Translations under genes and position numbers: made by a program
The notes under the pieces: generated by a model
The model's input: the letters and a program-made list of their open reading frames with translations, nothing else
Databases searched by the model: none
Told to the model about the DNA's origin: nothing
Shown here: in pieces, positions 15,875 to 23,942 of the stretch
How positions within the stretch are numbered: position 1 is the stretch's first letter
Layout: each line of letters starts with the position of its first letter
Assembly: GCA_029245125.1 (NCBI GenBank)
Contig: JAQWPZ010000105.1
Location: 1 to 34,969, forward strand
Direction: 5' to 3'
Length of the DNA: 34,969 bases
Origin: Rubripirellula sp.
Lineage (GTDB): Bacteria > Planctomycetota > Planctomycetia > Pirellulales > Pirellulaceae

Positions 15875-18052
15875 TCACTCAGGACTTGAAGCATCCAGTA
15901 ATCGAAACGTGATGTCGCGAACTCGCCATTTTCCAGGTGTTTCGACGTCGTAATGGGGATGGCTGTTTAATCGCAACGTTTCATTTGCTCGAACCACACC
16001 GATATCGCTTAATTGACCGGATTGGTCCTGTGCGTCGATGTCGGCATCGACGCAGTAGATCGCTAGTGGTGATCGATTTTGGATTTGGTAGTACCCTCCG
16101 CAAACTCCATTACCGGCGACAATGGAGATCGATTCGACGATGACATCCCGGTTGAAACTGAATACGAGTGACTCTGATTCATCCACTTGCTCAACACGTC
16201 CGCCTAATAAGCCCAATCCCCGTTGGTTGATTGAAAATCCGGGCGCGATATCTTCTTTCCGATCGAGGCCTGTGATTTTGACCGTGACCTCAGCGCCGGT
16301 TGCATCCGCTACCTCAATGGTGCTGTCTGCTTGGTTTGCTGTGTCGAGCATCTTTCGCGCATCGATGGTTGTTGTATTCGCTTTTGGGGCAGTCTTTACC
16401 CACGACAGTGAGATTCGTTGGTTTGATGTGAGTTCGGCGAGTTGATGGCCACCTGTTGTTCGGTGCTGCAGCGCTAATGCTCGTAACTTGGTGACGAGTG
16501 GTTGCAGTTCATCAGACTCGATCAAATTCGCCGTTTCCTTTGGGTCGGTCGCCAAATTATAGAGCTCGGTCGGTTCAGCAATTCCTTCTCTGAGGAGCCG
16601 CGCATTGAAGAAGAGTTTCCACTTGCCGGTTTGGATGGATCCACCGACCTTTGGATTATCGATCCGGATGGCGCTTGCGGCTCGATCTTTGGCTTCATTG
16701 TGATCATTGAAGATCACAGGTCGTGAAGGCATTTTTTCACCACGCCATGCTGGGAGCACGCTCAAGCTGTCCTCCCCTCCTTTTTGCCCGGCTGCGTAAT
16801 CTGGCATGTCGGTATTTAGGATTTCAGCAAAGGTCGCGTACGTATCTTGCAGGCAAAGCAGATTTTCATCGGTACGCCCTGTCGTGCTAGGATTTCCATC
16901 TCCTACACCACCGAGTGCCCAGGAAACGAGGAAGGGGACGCGATGTCCGCCTTCGTAGACTGATCCCTTGTGGCTGCGAAACGGCCCGGTTGCAAATTTG
17001 TTTTTGATCTCCGCACCGTTGTCGCTTGTGAAAATCACGATGGTGTTTTCGATTAGCGGATGCCCGGGTCGACGGGGGTCATTTGTTTCAGCCAGGTAGT
17101 CCATCAGTAATCCGAGCACGACATCATTTTCATAAATGTAATCGCTTCTGGTGTTCATTGGCTCGCCGGCTTGATTCCGCGCAGCACCGGCTACCGCAAC
17201 TGATTCAATTTCGCTGTCTGGGGTATGCGGTCCATGATTTGAATTACTGGCGTAGTAAACAAAAAATGGATTTTTTGAAGTCGTGGGAGCTTCCAGATGC
17301 GAGCGGAGAAATTGCAGCGTATGTCGTAGGTGGCGTCCGCCGAGCTTTTCCAAAATATAGGCATTCGGTCCACTGGATACGATCTCTTTGCCATTGCCAG
17401 TAGCGCCGATAACTTTGCGATCGTGGACGTGACCTGGTCCGCTTGATTGATCGGGCCCATTCTTTTTTTTGCCGCCCGGTGAGGGGCCGGAAGTGCCATG
17501 TGACCGAGAAGTGAATTTGGCGACATCAAAACCATGGTCGATTGGTGTGTCGAATAGTGGCTGGGTTAGGTCAGCATCGTTCCAGCCGTCTGCGGGGCCG
17601 GCATCCGTTGTGCGGTAACGCAGCCCGATATGCCATTTGCCAAACATGCCGGTGCCATAGTGGTGACGCTGCAGAAGTGTTGCAATGGTCGGGCGGTCTG
17701 GTTCGATCATTGGGTCACCTTGGACACCAAAAAGGACCCAGTGCTTGAGCCGATTCCGCCAAGGGTAACGTCCAGTCAGCAAACCGTATCGTGTTGGTGA
17801 GCACCGCGAGGATGGTGTATGCGCGTCGGTGAATCGAACGCCTCGATTCGCGAGTCGTTGCATGTTTGGTGTCGCGAGTTGTTCTCGATCTGTATTACCT
17901 GTGAAATCCTGGTACGCGCTGGTATCTCCCAGACCCATGTCGTCCGCCATCATCAAAACGATATTCGGACGCTCCGGCGGTGCTGCAGCGAACGCCAAAG
18001 TGGTTGCAAGGCAGGTCGAGATTAGATGGAGGTAACGAACAGATTGAAGCAC
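15875..18052 (-). CDS. Secreted formylglycine-dependent sulfatase
   Basis: A 725-residue exported arylsulfatase-family enzyme. A signal peptide (residues 1-23, ending AFAAAP) precedes NIVLMMADDMGLGD, whose D37-D38 bind calcium. The modification motif CSPTRYGLLTGR holds C84, which an FGE enzyme converts to formylglycine. Further conserved parts are GMFGKWHIG, IIFTSDNGAE-like IVIFTSDNGAE and LYNLATDPKETANL near the end of the catalytic domain (about residue 520). The last 150 residues are an extra C-terminal domain, possibly beta-rich. Planctomycetes use many such enzymes on sulfated algal polysaccharides; the substrate here is unknown. The start is GTG at 18052, and it is transcribed convergently to the membrane sulfatase-fold gene and divergently from the thioredoxin-fold gene. 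Confidence 0.95.
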   Translation of the reverse strand: MLQSVRYLHLISTCLATTLAFAAAPPERPNIVLMMADDMGLGDTSAYQDFTGNTDREQLATPNMQRLANRGVRFTDAHTPSSRCSPTRYGLLTGRYPWRNRLKHWVLFGVQGDPMIEPDRPTIATLLQRHHYGTGMFGKWHIGLRYRTTDAGPADGWNDADLTQPLFDTPIDHGFDVAKFTSRSHGTSGPSPGGKKKNGPDQSSGPGHVHDRKVIGATGNGKEIVSSGPNAYILEKLGGRHLRHTLQFLRSHLEAPTTSKNPFFVYYASNSNHGPHTPDSEIESVAVAGAARNQAGEPMNTRSDYIYENDVVLGLLMDYLAETNDPRRPGHPLIENTIVIFTSDNGAEIKNKFATGPFRSHKGSVYEGGHRVPFLVSWALGGVGDGNPSTTGRTDENLLCLQDTYATFAEILNTDMPDYAAGQKGGEDSLSVLPAWRGEKMPSRPVIFNDHNEAKDRAASAIRIDNPKVGGSIQTGKWKLFFNARLLREGIAEPTELYNLATDPKETANLIESDELQPLVTKLRALALQHRTTGGHQLAELTSNQRISLSWVKTAPKANTTTIDARKMLDTANQADSTIEVADATGAEVTVKITGLDRKEDIAPGFSINQRGLGLLGGRVEQVDESESLVFSFNRDVIVESISIVAGNGVCGGYYQIQNRSPLAIYCVDADIDAQDQSGQLSDIGVVRANETLRLNSHPHYDVETPGKWRVRDITFRLLDASSPE

Positions 18053-18424
18053 GGTAGATCAACCAGAAAGGGGCCGGTACAGGTAAGCAGAATACGCAGT
18101 TTAACTAGTTTGGGCGTGCTCGCGGGTTTCGCCAATACAAGTTGAAGCAGCAGCTTTGAGCAGACGCATGTTCTCGCGAAAAGCAGAAACGGCCTGTGAA
18201 TTTGCGGCATCGCCGGAATGGGAAGGGTGAGGCGATTTCCCCGGACCGGCCGTACAGCGAGTCACCGGCCGTACAGCGAGTCAATCGCTTGGCTAATGCG
18301 GAAGCTCCTTGGGGCCAAACTTGATTCAGCCAGGAAATACTTTGAGTTTCGATGCAAAAATGGTAGCCTACTTGTCGTCAATGAATGACCGAAGGCTTGT
18401 CACACCGATTTTGAGAGGGTTCAC
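18053..18424. other. Divergent intergenic region
   Basis: About 370 bases between the divergent sulfatase and thioredoxin-fold genes, presumably holding both promoters. No gene is supported. It contains a 19-bp tandem duplication. GAGAGGG at 18413-18419 is the ribosome binding site of the GTG at 18425. Confidence 0.45.
18246..18283. repeat. 19-bp tandem duplication
   Basis: Two exact copies of the unit CCGGCCGTACAGCGAGTCA, at 18246-18264 and 18265-18283, in the intergenic region. Confidence 0.9.
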
Positions 18425-20248
18425 GTGAAAACACCTGCCCCCGCATCAGTTGCCCCCGCATCAGTTGCCCCTGCCCCGAGGGTGATCACTCCGCCACCGG
18501 TCGCGGCACCTCCAGTAGAGACTGCGCGACAGACTGAACCGCTTGCTTGCTCTTCGGATCGGCTTTCAGCTAATTCTCCAGTGTCGGCGGGCTCGCGTTT
18601 TTGTCGGGTCGTGATTCATCTTCAGGTGGCGTTTTGTTGCCTACTCGTCGGTTTAATCGCTGGCCAATCTGGTGTGCTAGATCTTGCCGCTCCGAGCGAT
18701 CCTGTCGCAAGTCTGCGATTGGTGAACGATTCAGCGGAGATGACACCTGTCTCACTCGATGACTCACAAAGTCACGCTGAAACGTTGGTCGCTTTACCAA
18801 CGGCGATGATCAATAGTGATCTGGGTTTGTCAGCCACTGCACCGATGTCTGCTGTGGCTTCTGACTTAGGCTCGGTGGCAGCGTTAAGCGAGCCTGTTCC
18901 GGTTGCCAGTGTTGTTGCTCCAGCAGCGATGCCAGAGGTCGCTGATATTCATGAAGTGACTTGGGAAATTGAAAAAGCGGTCGTTAGGCGGACTCGCGAA
19001 GCAGCCGCTTACATTGGTGAGCAGTGGCTGCTGGCGAAGCAGAGCGTCAAGCCGGAGGTTGATCCGCTGATGTCGCTTCCCTCTTCCGAGCCTCTTTCGG
19101 TCGAGCAGCTACCTGTGTCTGATACGGGGATTTGTCGGGATGGGGCTTGCCAAGAACCCGAGAACCGTCTTGGCACGACCATTCATTGGAGCTCAGAACC
19201 GAAGGATGCCTATCGAATTGCCGAGCAACAAGACAAGCTCGTCTTTTTGATTCATGTGTCCGGGAATTTTAAAATACCCGGGTTTACGTGAAACAATGCC
19301 TCCAAATACAGGGCGGGCGCTCTGTCAGACGCTGAGGTTGGTGATTTCCTTTCCGAACATTTCATCGCCGCGCACCAGCAGGTTGGTGACTTTCGTGTTC
19401 TTAACGTGAACGGCCGAATCACGAAAAATGGTGGCAACGTAGCAAGCTATTTTCTCACCCCTCAAGGTAACGTGATTCACTCGGTCACTGGACCTGTTTC
19501 GGCTAGCGTGTTGCTAGAGGAAGCGAAGTGGGCAGTCGATCTTTACGACAATGTCAAGCATGAGCCTGGTCTGCGGCGATTACGGGCTGTCGCTTCGGCG
19601 CACCACTTGGCAAGTCTTGCCCCCCGTAGCGGCCAAGATCGCAAGGTGCACGAATTACTGATGGCGCAGCCGATGCCAGGTTTGATGCGAGTCTATGAAG
19701 AGATCTTTGAAAACGTCCTTGGTGAGAAAGTCAGCGAGGTTGGTCCACTGATGGTGGAAGCTGCCAGGCAAATTGAGCGGGCGAAACGAGCGAACCGTCC
19801 GATTCTGTTCGTCCTGAACGAAAAAGGCTCGTTCGATGTCCCGCAAGTTCCCCTGCTGACTCAGCAAGTACTTAACGAATACACACTCATCACTCTGCCG
19901 TTACGAGCGGCGCCCGCTCTCAGTCAGCTAACTGGGCAGCCCCCTTTCGAGTCGACAGGGAAGGGAGGGACGCTGATCGTTGCGGCTCGCAGCGATTGCA
20001 CGCAACTAGCTTCGGTATCCGGTTGGCACGATCTCGCCACTTTGAACGCTGTCTTGTCGACAGGATGGATGGACGCATTGGAGCGAAAACGCCCGGAGAC
20101 TCGGCACTTGATTCGGGCTGAGCGTTTACTGCGTAAACTTTCCCCGGAAGGCACCGATTGGGGAAGCGAGTTGATGCGCCGCTTGCGAGATGACTCTCCC
20201 CCTGAGCGGGAAATCAAAGTGGACCGGATGCAGCTTGCTGCGAAATAG
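18425..20248 (+). CDS. Membrane-anchored thioredoxin-fold protein with in-frame TGA (possible selenoprotein)
   Basis: Read through the TGA at 19289-19291 (codon 289), this is a 607-residue protein. A Pro/Ala-rich cytoplasmic start (PASVAPASV repeat) precedes one membrane helix (about residues 60-82, VIHLQVAFCCLLVGLIAG). A periplasmic linker follows, then a thioredoxin-like domain from about 255: KLVFLIHVSGNFKIPGFT, TGA, NNASKYRAGALSDAEVGDFL and GGNVASYFLTPQGNVIHSV. The TGA lies where a redox-active residue would sit, just after the first core strand. A second thioredoxin-like repeat without cysteine follows (RPILFVLNEKGSFDVP). The frame is unbroken apart from the TGA. A 6-bp hairpin with one bulge (19317-19332) begins 25 bases after it. 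Either selenocysteine insertion or a nonsense mutation would explain it. GTG start with GAGAGGG five bases upstream. Confidence 0.65.
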
Positions 20249-20415
20249 GGCGGATTGTGAAATGCCTAATGTCCCAACCGCCGGAGCTAAGCAAGACTCG
20301 CTCCATTTCCAAAGTCGTGCGTTCACATTCTGAGCTTGCCGATCAATTTGAATCGCTCTGGTAGTCAGATCCGAACGAGGGGGGATTTGTACGCGGGAGA
20401 GTCCTGGCAAGCAGT

Positions 20416-20727
20416 TTGCTCATTCAGAGGACATCGCGTCGGTCGTTCGTTCCGAGTGCATCCGACGGTGCATCCGACGGTGCATCCGACCGGGAGGCAT
20501 TTCGCATTCATGCAACGCCGTTGGCCTTGGATGCGATCAATCGGGTTTTTGAAAAGTTAGCGTCTGTGTTCTCCGCAGCTTCAAGTCTTGCGTGTTCTTC
20601 CACAGAATCCGAAAAGCCAGTCTTTCTGCCTGATCTGCCAGTCGGTGCTGCCGATTGCGGTGAAGGGATTTGTGTTAGTGGTTTTGTCAATCTTAGGTTG
20701 ACTGCTTCGTTCAGCGGCAGGACCTGA
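20416..20727 (+). CDS. Doubtful small protein
   Basis: A 103-codon open frame from a TTG, with no recognisable domain. Part of it (LDAINRVFEKLASVFSA; LPDLPVGAADCGEGICVSG) has protein-like composition, and the latter faintly recalls LPVSDTGICRDGAC in the preceding thioredoxin-fold protein. No ribosome binding site, and it crosses a tandem repeat coding SDGASDGASD. It could be a decayed gene or chance. Confidence 0.2.
   Translation: MLIQRTSRRSFVPSASDGASDGASDREAFRIHATPLALDAINRVFEKLASVFSAASSLACSSTESEKPVFLPDLPVGAADCGEGICVSGFVNLRLTASFSGRT
20456..20491. repeat. 12-bp tandem triplication
   Basis: GTGCATCCGACG occurs three times in a row (20456-20467, 20468-20479, 20480-20491); the third ends in CC instead of CG. 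Confidence 0.9.
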
Positions 20728-20770
20728 ACACGCTTACAATCCTAGAGATGGATTCAAATTGAATCTGTAA

Positions 20771-20800
20771 TGATTTGTGAAATGACTGTTTCGTAAATCA
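20771..20800 (+). promoter_or_regulatory. Inverted repeat upstream of the FAD oxidoreductase
   Basis: TGATTTGTGAAA, a 6-base spacer TGACTG, then TTTCGTAAATCA. The arms match at 10 of 12 positions as DNA, or 12 pairs as RNA counting two G-U pairs. It ends 46 bases before the ATG at 20847, with no T run after it. It could be a dyad operator for a dimeric regulator or a leader hairpin. Confidence 0.4.
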
Positions 20801-20846
20801 CTTGATTCGATCTCTTCTCACTCCGCGCGTAAAGTTCTTTCCTAGC

Positions 20847-22265
20847 ATGAATACTGTTGCAATTATTGGTGGTGGATTTTCTGGGACGATGGTCGCTGTG
20901 AACTTAGCGCGGTTGAGTGAACGCCCGTTGCGAATTGTGATCATTAATTCAAAACGACCGTTGGGTCGGGGGACGGCATATGGAACATCGCGTTCGGAGC
21001 ATGTCTTGAACGTGGCAGCGCGAAATATGTCAGCGTTACCCGACTTTCCAACACACTTTCTCGATTGGTTGCGGTCGCGAAGCGAATACAGTGACAGGGC
21101 GGAAGGAGAGTTGCGTGAGTTATTCGCCCCGCGGCGAGTCTATGGTGACTATTTGCGTGGGCTGTTGGCGGCCTATGAGAATCCGATCGATTCACGTTGT
21201 CAGGTGCAAATCGAGACGATAGAGGACGAAGCGATCGACGTCAAAATCGATGGGCGTGCGCGGGTGATACTGAAAAGTGGGCTGGAAATTGAGGCGGAAC
21301 GCGTCGTCTTGGCAACAGGCAACCAGCCGCCTCGCTTGTTTCCATCCTCGTCACCACTTCGCCATGATCCTCGCTACCGTTCGGACCCGTGGAGTGACTG
21401 GCTGAGTCGGTTACCAGCTCCGGGCGGCAAAATCGTTTTGCTCGGTACCGGTCTCACGATGATCGACATTGTGCTGACGCTGCGGGAGATCGGGTGGGAC
21501 GGCCAGATCGTGGCGGTATCACGCGGGGGCAGATTGCCTCAGTCTCACTTCCGCGGCATCGCATATGATGACTTTTTGCCAGAAGACACGCAGACACTTG
21601 GGCTGAATGGGCTTCGCAGCCTCGTCCAGAAACATTGCGATCGGCTCAGGCAAATGAGCCAGAATCCGGCAATTGTTGTCGATAAGCTACGTCCTCATAC
21701 GCAGAAAATTTGGCGAAGTTTGACAGGGGATGAGAAGCGAGAGTTTCTTTCAAAGAACGCTTCTGAGTGGAATGTTTTACGCCATCGAATCGCAGCCTCA
21801 GTGCACAGTAAAGTTACCGATGCGCTCGACTCGGGGCGATTGCAAATTGTTGCTGGCACGGTTGAACGGCTTGTGCCAGGTGAACAGGAAATTGAAATAC
21901 TGATGCGAGACAGCAGCGGTGCAGAATTCACGCAAGCAGGCGACTTGGTGATCAACTGCACTGGGCCAATGGCCGAATTGTCCGAGACGGCCTCACCGTT
22001 ATTCAGTAATTTGCTAAGCCGTGGTTTGGTGCAAAGTGACGAGCTGGATATGGGCGTTCGTGCCGATGATGAGTTTGCAATCATCAATTCAGTTGGCGAT
22101 GCCGTCGGTGTGATGTACGCAATTGGCCCGCTGCTCAAAGGTGAACTGTGGGAAACGACGGCAGTACCCGAGTTGCGTGGCCAAGCCTTGCGATTGGCCG
22201 AAACGCTTTTGCATCGAGAGCCACGTCAAATCGTGGAAGCCGAGGTTATCGAGTATTACATATAA
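20847..22265 (+). CDS. FAD/NAD(P)-binding oxidoreductase (NAD_binding_9 type)
   Basis: A 472-residue flavoprotein. The N-terminal Rossmann motif is TVAIIGGGFSGTMVAVNLAR (GGGFSG, residues 8-13). RPLGRGTAYGTSRSEHVLNV followed by AARNM is characteristic of the family annotated as FAD-NAD(P)-binding proteins, in which a G-x-A-Y and H-L-N-V pair contacts the flavin. A second dinucleotide motif, GGKIVLLGTGLTMIDIVLTL (about residues 196-215), should bind NAD(P). LVINCTGP closes the fold. The substrate is unknown; relatives include hydroxyacylglutathione-type and peptide-modifying enzymes but assignment is not possible here. I choose the ATG at 20847 because the motif follows within a few residues; the frame is open to 20802. 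A dyad element lies just upstream. Confidence 0.85.
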   Translation: MNTVAIIGGGFSGTMVAVNLARLSERPLRIVIINSKRPLGRGTAYGTSRSEHVLNVAARNMSALPDFPTHFLDWLRSRSEYSDRAEGELRELFAPRRVYGDYLRGLLAAYENPIDSRCQVQIETIEDEAIDVKIDGRARVILKSGLEIEAERVVLATGNQPPRLFPSSSPLRHDPRYRSDPWSDWLSRLPAPGGKIVLLGTGLTMIDIVLTLREIGWDGQIVAVSRGGRLPQSHFRGIAYDDFLPEDTQTLGLNGLRSLVQKHCDRLRQMSQNPAIVVDKLRPHTQKIWRSLTGDEKREFLSKNASEWNVLRHRIAASVHSKVTDALDSGRLQIVAGTVERLVPGEQEIEILMRDSSGAEFTQAGDLVINCTGPMAELSETASPLFSNLLSRGLVQSDELDMGVRADDEFAIINSVGDAVGVMYAIGPLLKGELWETTAVPELRGQALRLAETLLHREPRQIVEAEVIEYYI

Positions 22266-22461
22266 ATCGTCGCGTTACATATTGTGTGGTTCCGATGGAA
22301 TCGTGTTTGAGATGTTCGGCATCGTGCCCGCTGAGAATTCGAAAATGCCGTGGCCCTATGTTCTTCAGACGTGGGCAAGTGTTTTCCAAGAATTCCTCCG
22401 ATGCCGAAACTAGTGTCGATGCCGGTTTCTGTTCTTCCGTTTAACGGCGGACGCGAATGGA

Positions 22462-22890
22462 TTATCGACAGGCGGCACGCGGGTTTTTGTTCGCGTCTGA
22501 CCGTTTGCGATCGATGAGTGATTGCAGGATAGGTTCGAGTTGTTTCCAACAGCGAGATGATTTGTGGATGTATTGGGCACCGAGTTCTTCCACCCGACGA
22601 ATCGTTTGGGGATCTGATCGGCCGGTGAGAATGATGACGGGGATCTCAGCAAGCACTCCATCGACCAACATATCTTCGCGGAGTGCCAGGCCATCCCATT
22701 CAGGCATCTCAATATCCAGAATGACGATGTCCGGATGATGATCATTCTCATCTGTCAAAAATAGATTCAGACCGGCCGAATTTCCATCGGTCACACCGAT
22801 CACTTTGCAGCCGAGTCTTTTGATTCTGGCAGTCAAAGCATGGACGAGATCTATATCATCGTCTGCAATCAACACGGTTGTTTTTGGCAT
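22462..22890 (-). CDS. Single-domain response regulator (intact)
   Basis: A 142-residue CheY-like receiver with no output domain. KTTVLIADDDIDLVHAL has the acidic pair (D10-D11), DIVILDIEMPEWDG the phospho-acceptor aspartate, VIILTGRSD the switch threonine, and YIHKSSR the conserved lysine. The proline that normally follows the lysine is missing. It is the last of a minus-strand series consisting of the histidine kinase (25577-23943), two broken receivers and this one, so it may accept phosphate from that kinase. The start is the ATG at 22890. Confidence 0.92.
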   Translation of the reverse strand: MPKTTVLIADDDIDLVHALTARIKRLGCKVIGVTDGNSAGLNLFLTDENDHHPDIVILDIEMPEWDGLALREDMLVDGVLAEIPVIILTGRSDPQTIRRVEELGAQYIHKSSRCWKQLEPILQSLIDRKRSDANKNPRAACR

Positions 22891-23063
22891 AGCAGAAAAC
22901 TCGAGGGGAGGGAGCGTATGCGAAGAGCAGGCTTTGCGAGAGTGTCAGCGTGCTTTCGCTGGGTGGGAAACTTGGGAGGGAGGATTCGGGTTCGCGAGTG
23001 ATGCGTGATCGTTGTTTCGTGCCGCTAGGTGGGTTGGGTTCGTGAACCATTGAATCTGCTGCG

Positions 23064-23504
23064 TCAAGCTTTCGGGAGCAGACAAGTTCCGTTCGGGGAT
23101 GGTTGCCGTTGGGCTGCTCGGGGGATGGTGGTGTTGAATGCAAAATCGAAAACATTTTCGAGAAGCGGAGCCAGGCGTTCCCATGTGTTGGTGCTTTTGA
23201 GGACGTAATGCACACCCATTTCGTTGCAGCGAGGCGGCACGTGCTCATTCGTCTTGCCATTCAGAAAGATAATGGGAAAGCGTGGATCTTCAATTTCATT
23301 ACACAGCATTTCGCGAATGGCGAAACCATTGCCTGTTGGCTTGTCTAGATCGACGATGAGCATATTCGGGTTCACGTCACGTGCCATACGCAAGGCACTC
23401 ATTGCGTCGTGATTCGTTATCGGATTGAGTCCAAGCAATTTGCATTTCACTTCAAGACTGCTCACCTAGCCGTTGCCTTCGTCCGCTATCCGAATTGTCT
23501 TATT
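23064..23504 (-). pseudogene. Broken single-domain response regulator (TAG)
   Basis: The frame reads NKTIRIADEGNG, then TAG (23466-23468), then VSSLEVKCKLLGLNPITNH and so on. Aligned with the intact receiver at 22462, IADEGNG-x-VSSLEVKCKLLGL matches IADDDIDLVHALTARIKRLG position by position, with the TAG where that protein has leucine. The rest is a normal receiver: MLIVDLDKPTGNG (acceptor Asp), IIFLNGKTNE and YVLKSTNTW (Lys). No start codon is visible before NKT. A GTG right after the TAG could start a fragment lacking the first strand and acidic pair, but that would not fold as a receiver. Either a recent pseudogene or sequence error. Confidence 0.75.
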
Positions 23505-23514
23505 GGACGGTGGA

Positions 23515-23906
23515 TTAAGCCGGGGTTCCGAAAACGACGGTGTGTACAGTGTCGACGTTCTGCTTGTCGTTGCACGGTTTGGGTAGGAAGGAATGGGTAC
23601 CTGAATCCAACGATTTCTGTTGATCAACGAGACTGGCTGAGACGATCACGATCGAAATTTGCTTCGTTCGCTCGCTCTCTTTGAGACACGAAACGTTGGG
23701 GAGCCGTCCATTTTGGGCATTTAAAAGTCGAGCAGGATTGCATCTGGCAGCTGTTCTGTCGCCTGTGGAATTCGCTCCATGCCATCGAACGCTGTGTTGG
23801 TTTGGTAACCCGCATGATTGAGGCGGCAGTAGGTACGGAACGAAACGTCTTGATCGTCATTGACGACCAGTGCCTTCGGGAAACGCTTTGAGTTTGCAGG
23901 CGACAT
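23515..23906 (-). pseudogene. Broken single-domain response regulator (TAA plus frameshift)
   Basis: The N-terminal part KALVVNDDQDVSFRTYCRL has the acidic pair and runs to AILLDF, just past the phospho-acceptor Asp. A TAA (23721-23723) then sits where one residue is expected before MPKMDG. After that the frame shifts by one near the run of four G at 23698-23701 (plus strand). In the new frame the protein resumes with ISIVIVSASLVDQQKSL and SFLPKPC (the K-P motif), ending at TAA near 23515. Removing one base of the homopolymer restores a full receiver apart from the stop. It follows the histidine kinase by 36 bases, as an operon member would. Confidence 0.75.
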
Positions 23907-23942
23907 GATGGTCAACCTGATTGTGATTCAGGGCTTCAGGAT

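Larger units (their letters stand above)
20249..20846. other. Intergenic region with one doubtful small ORF
   Basis: About 600 bases after the thioredoxin-fold gene. It holds a possible small coding region (20416-20727), a 12-bp tandem repeat inside it, and a hairpin or operator before the next gene. No terminator is obvious after 20248. Confidence 0.4.

Noticed and set aside
19259..19283. A near-palindrome CCGGGAATTTTAAAATACCCGG just before the second TGA
   Set aside because: It codes the conserved-looking SGNFKIPG segment and lies upstream of the TGA, whereas bacterial SECIS elements lie downstream; kept only as a curiosity.
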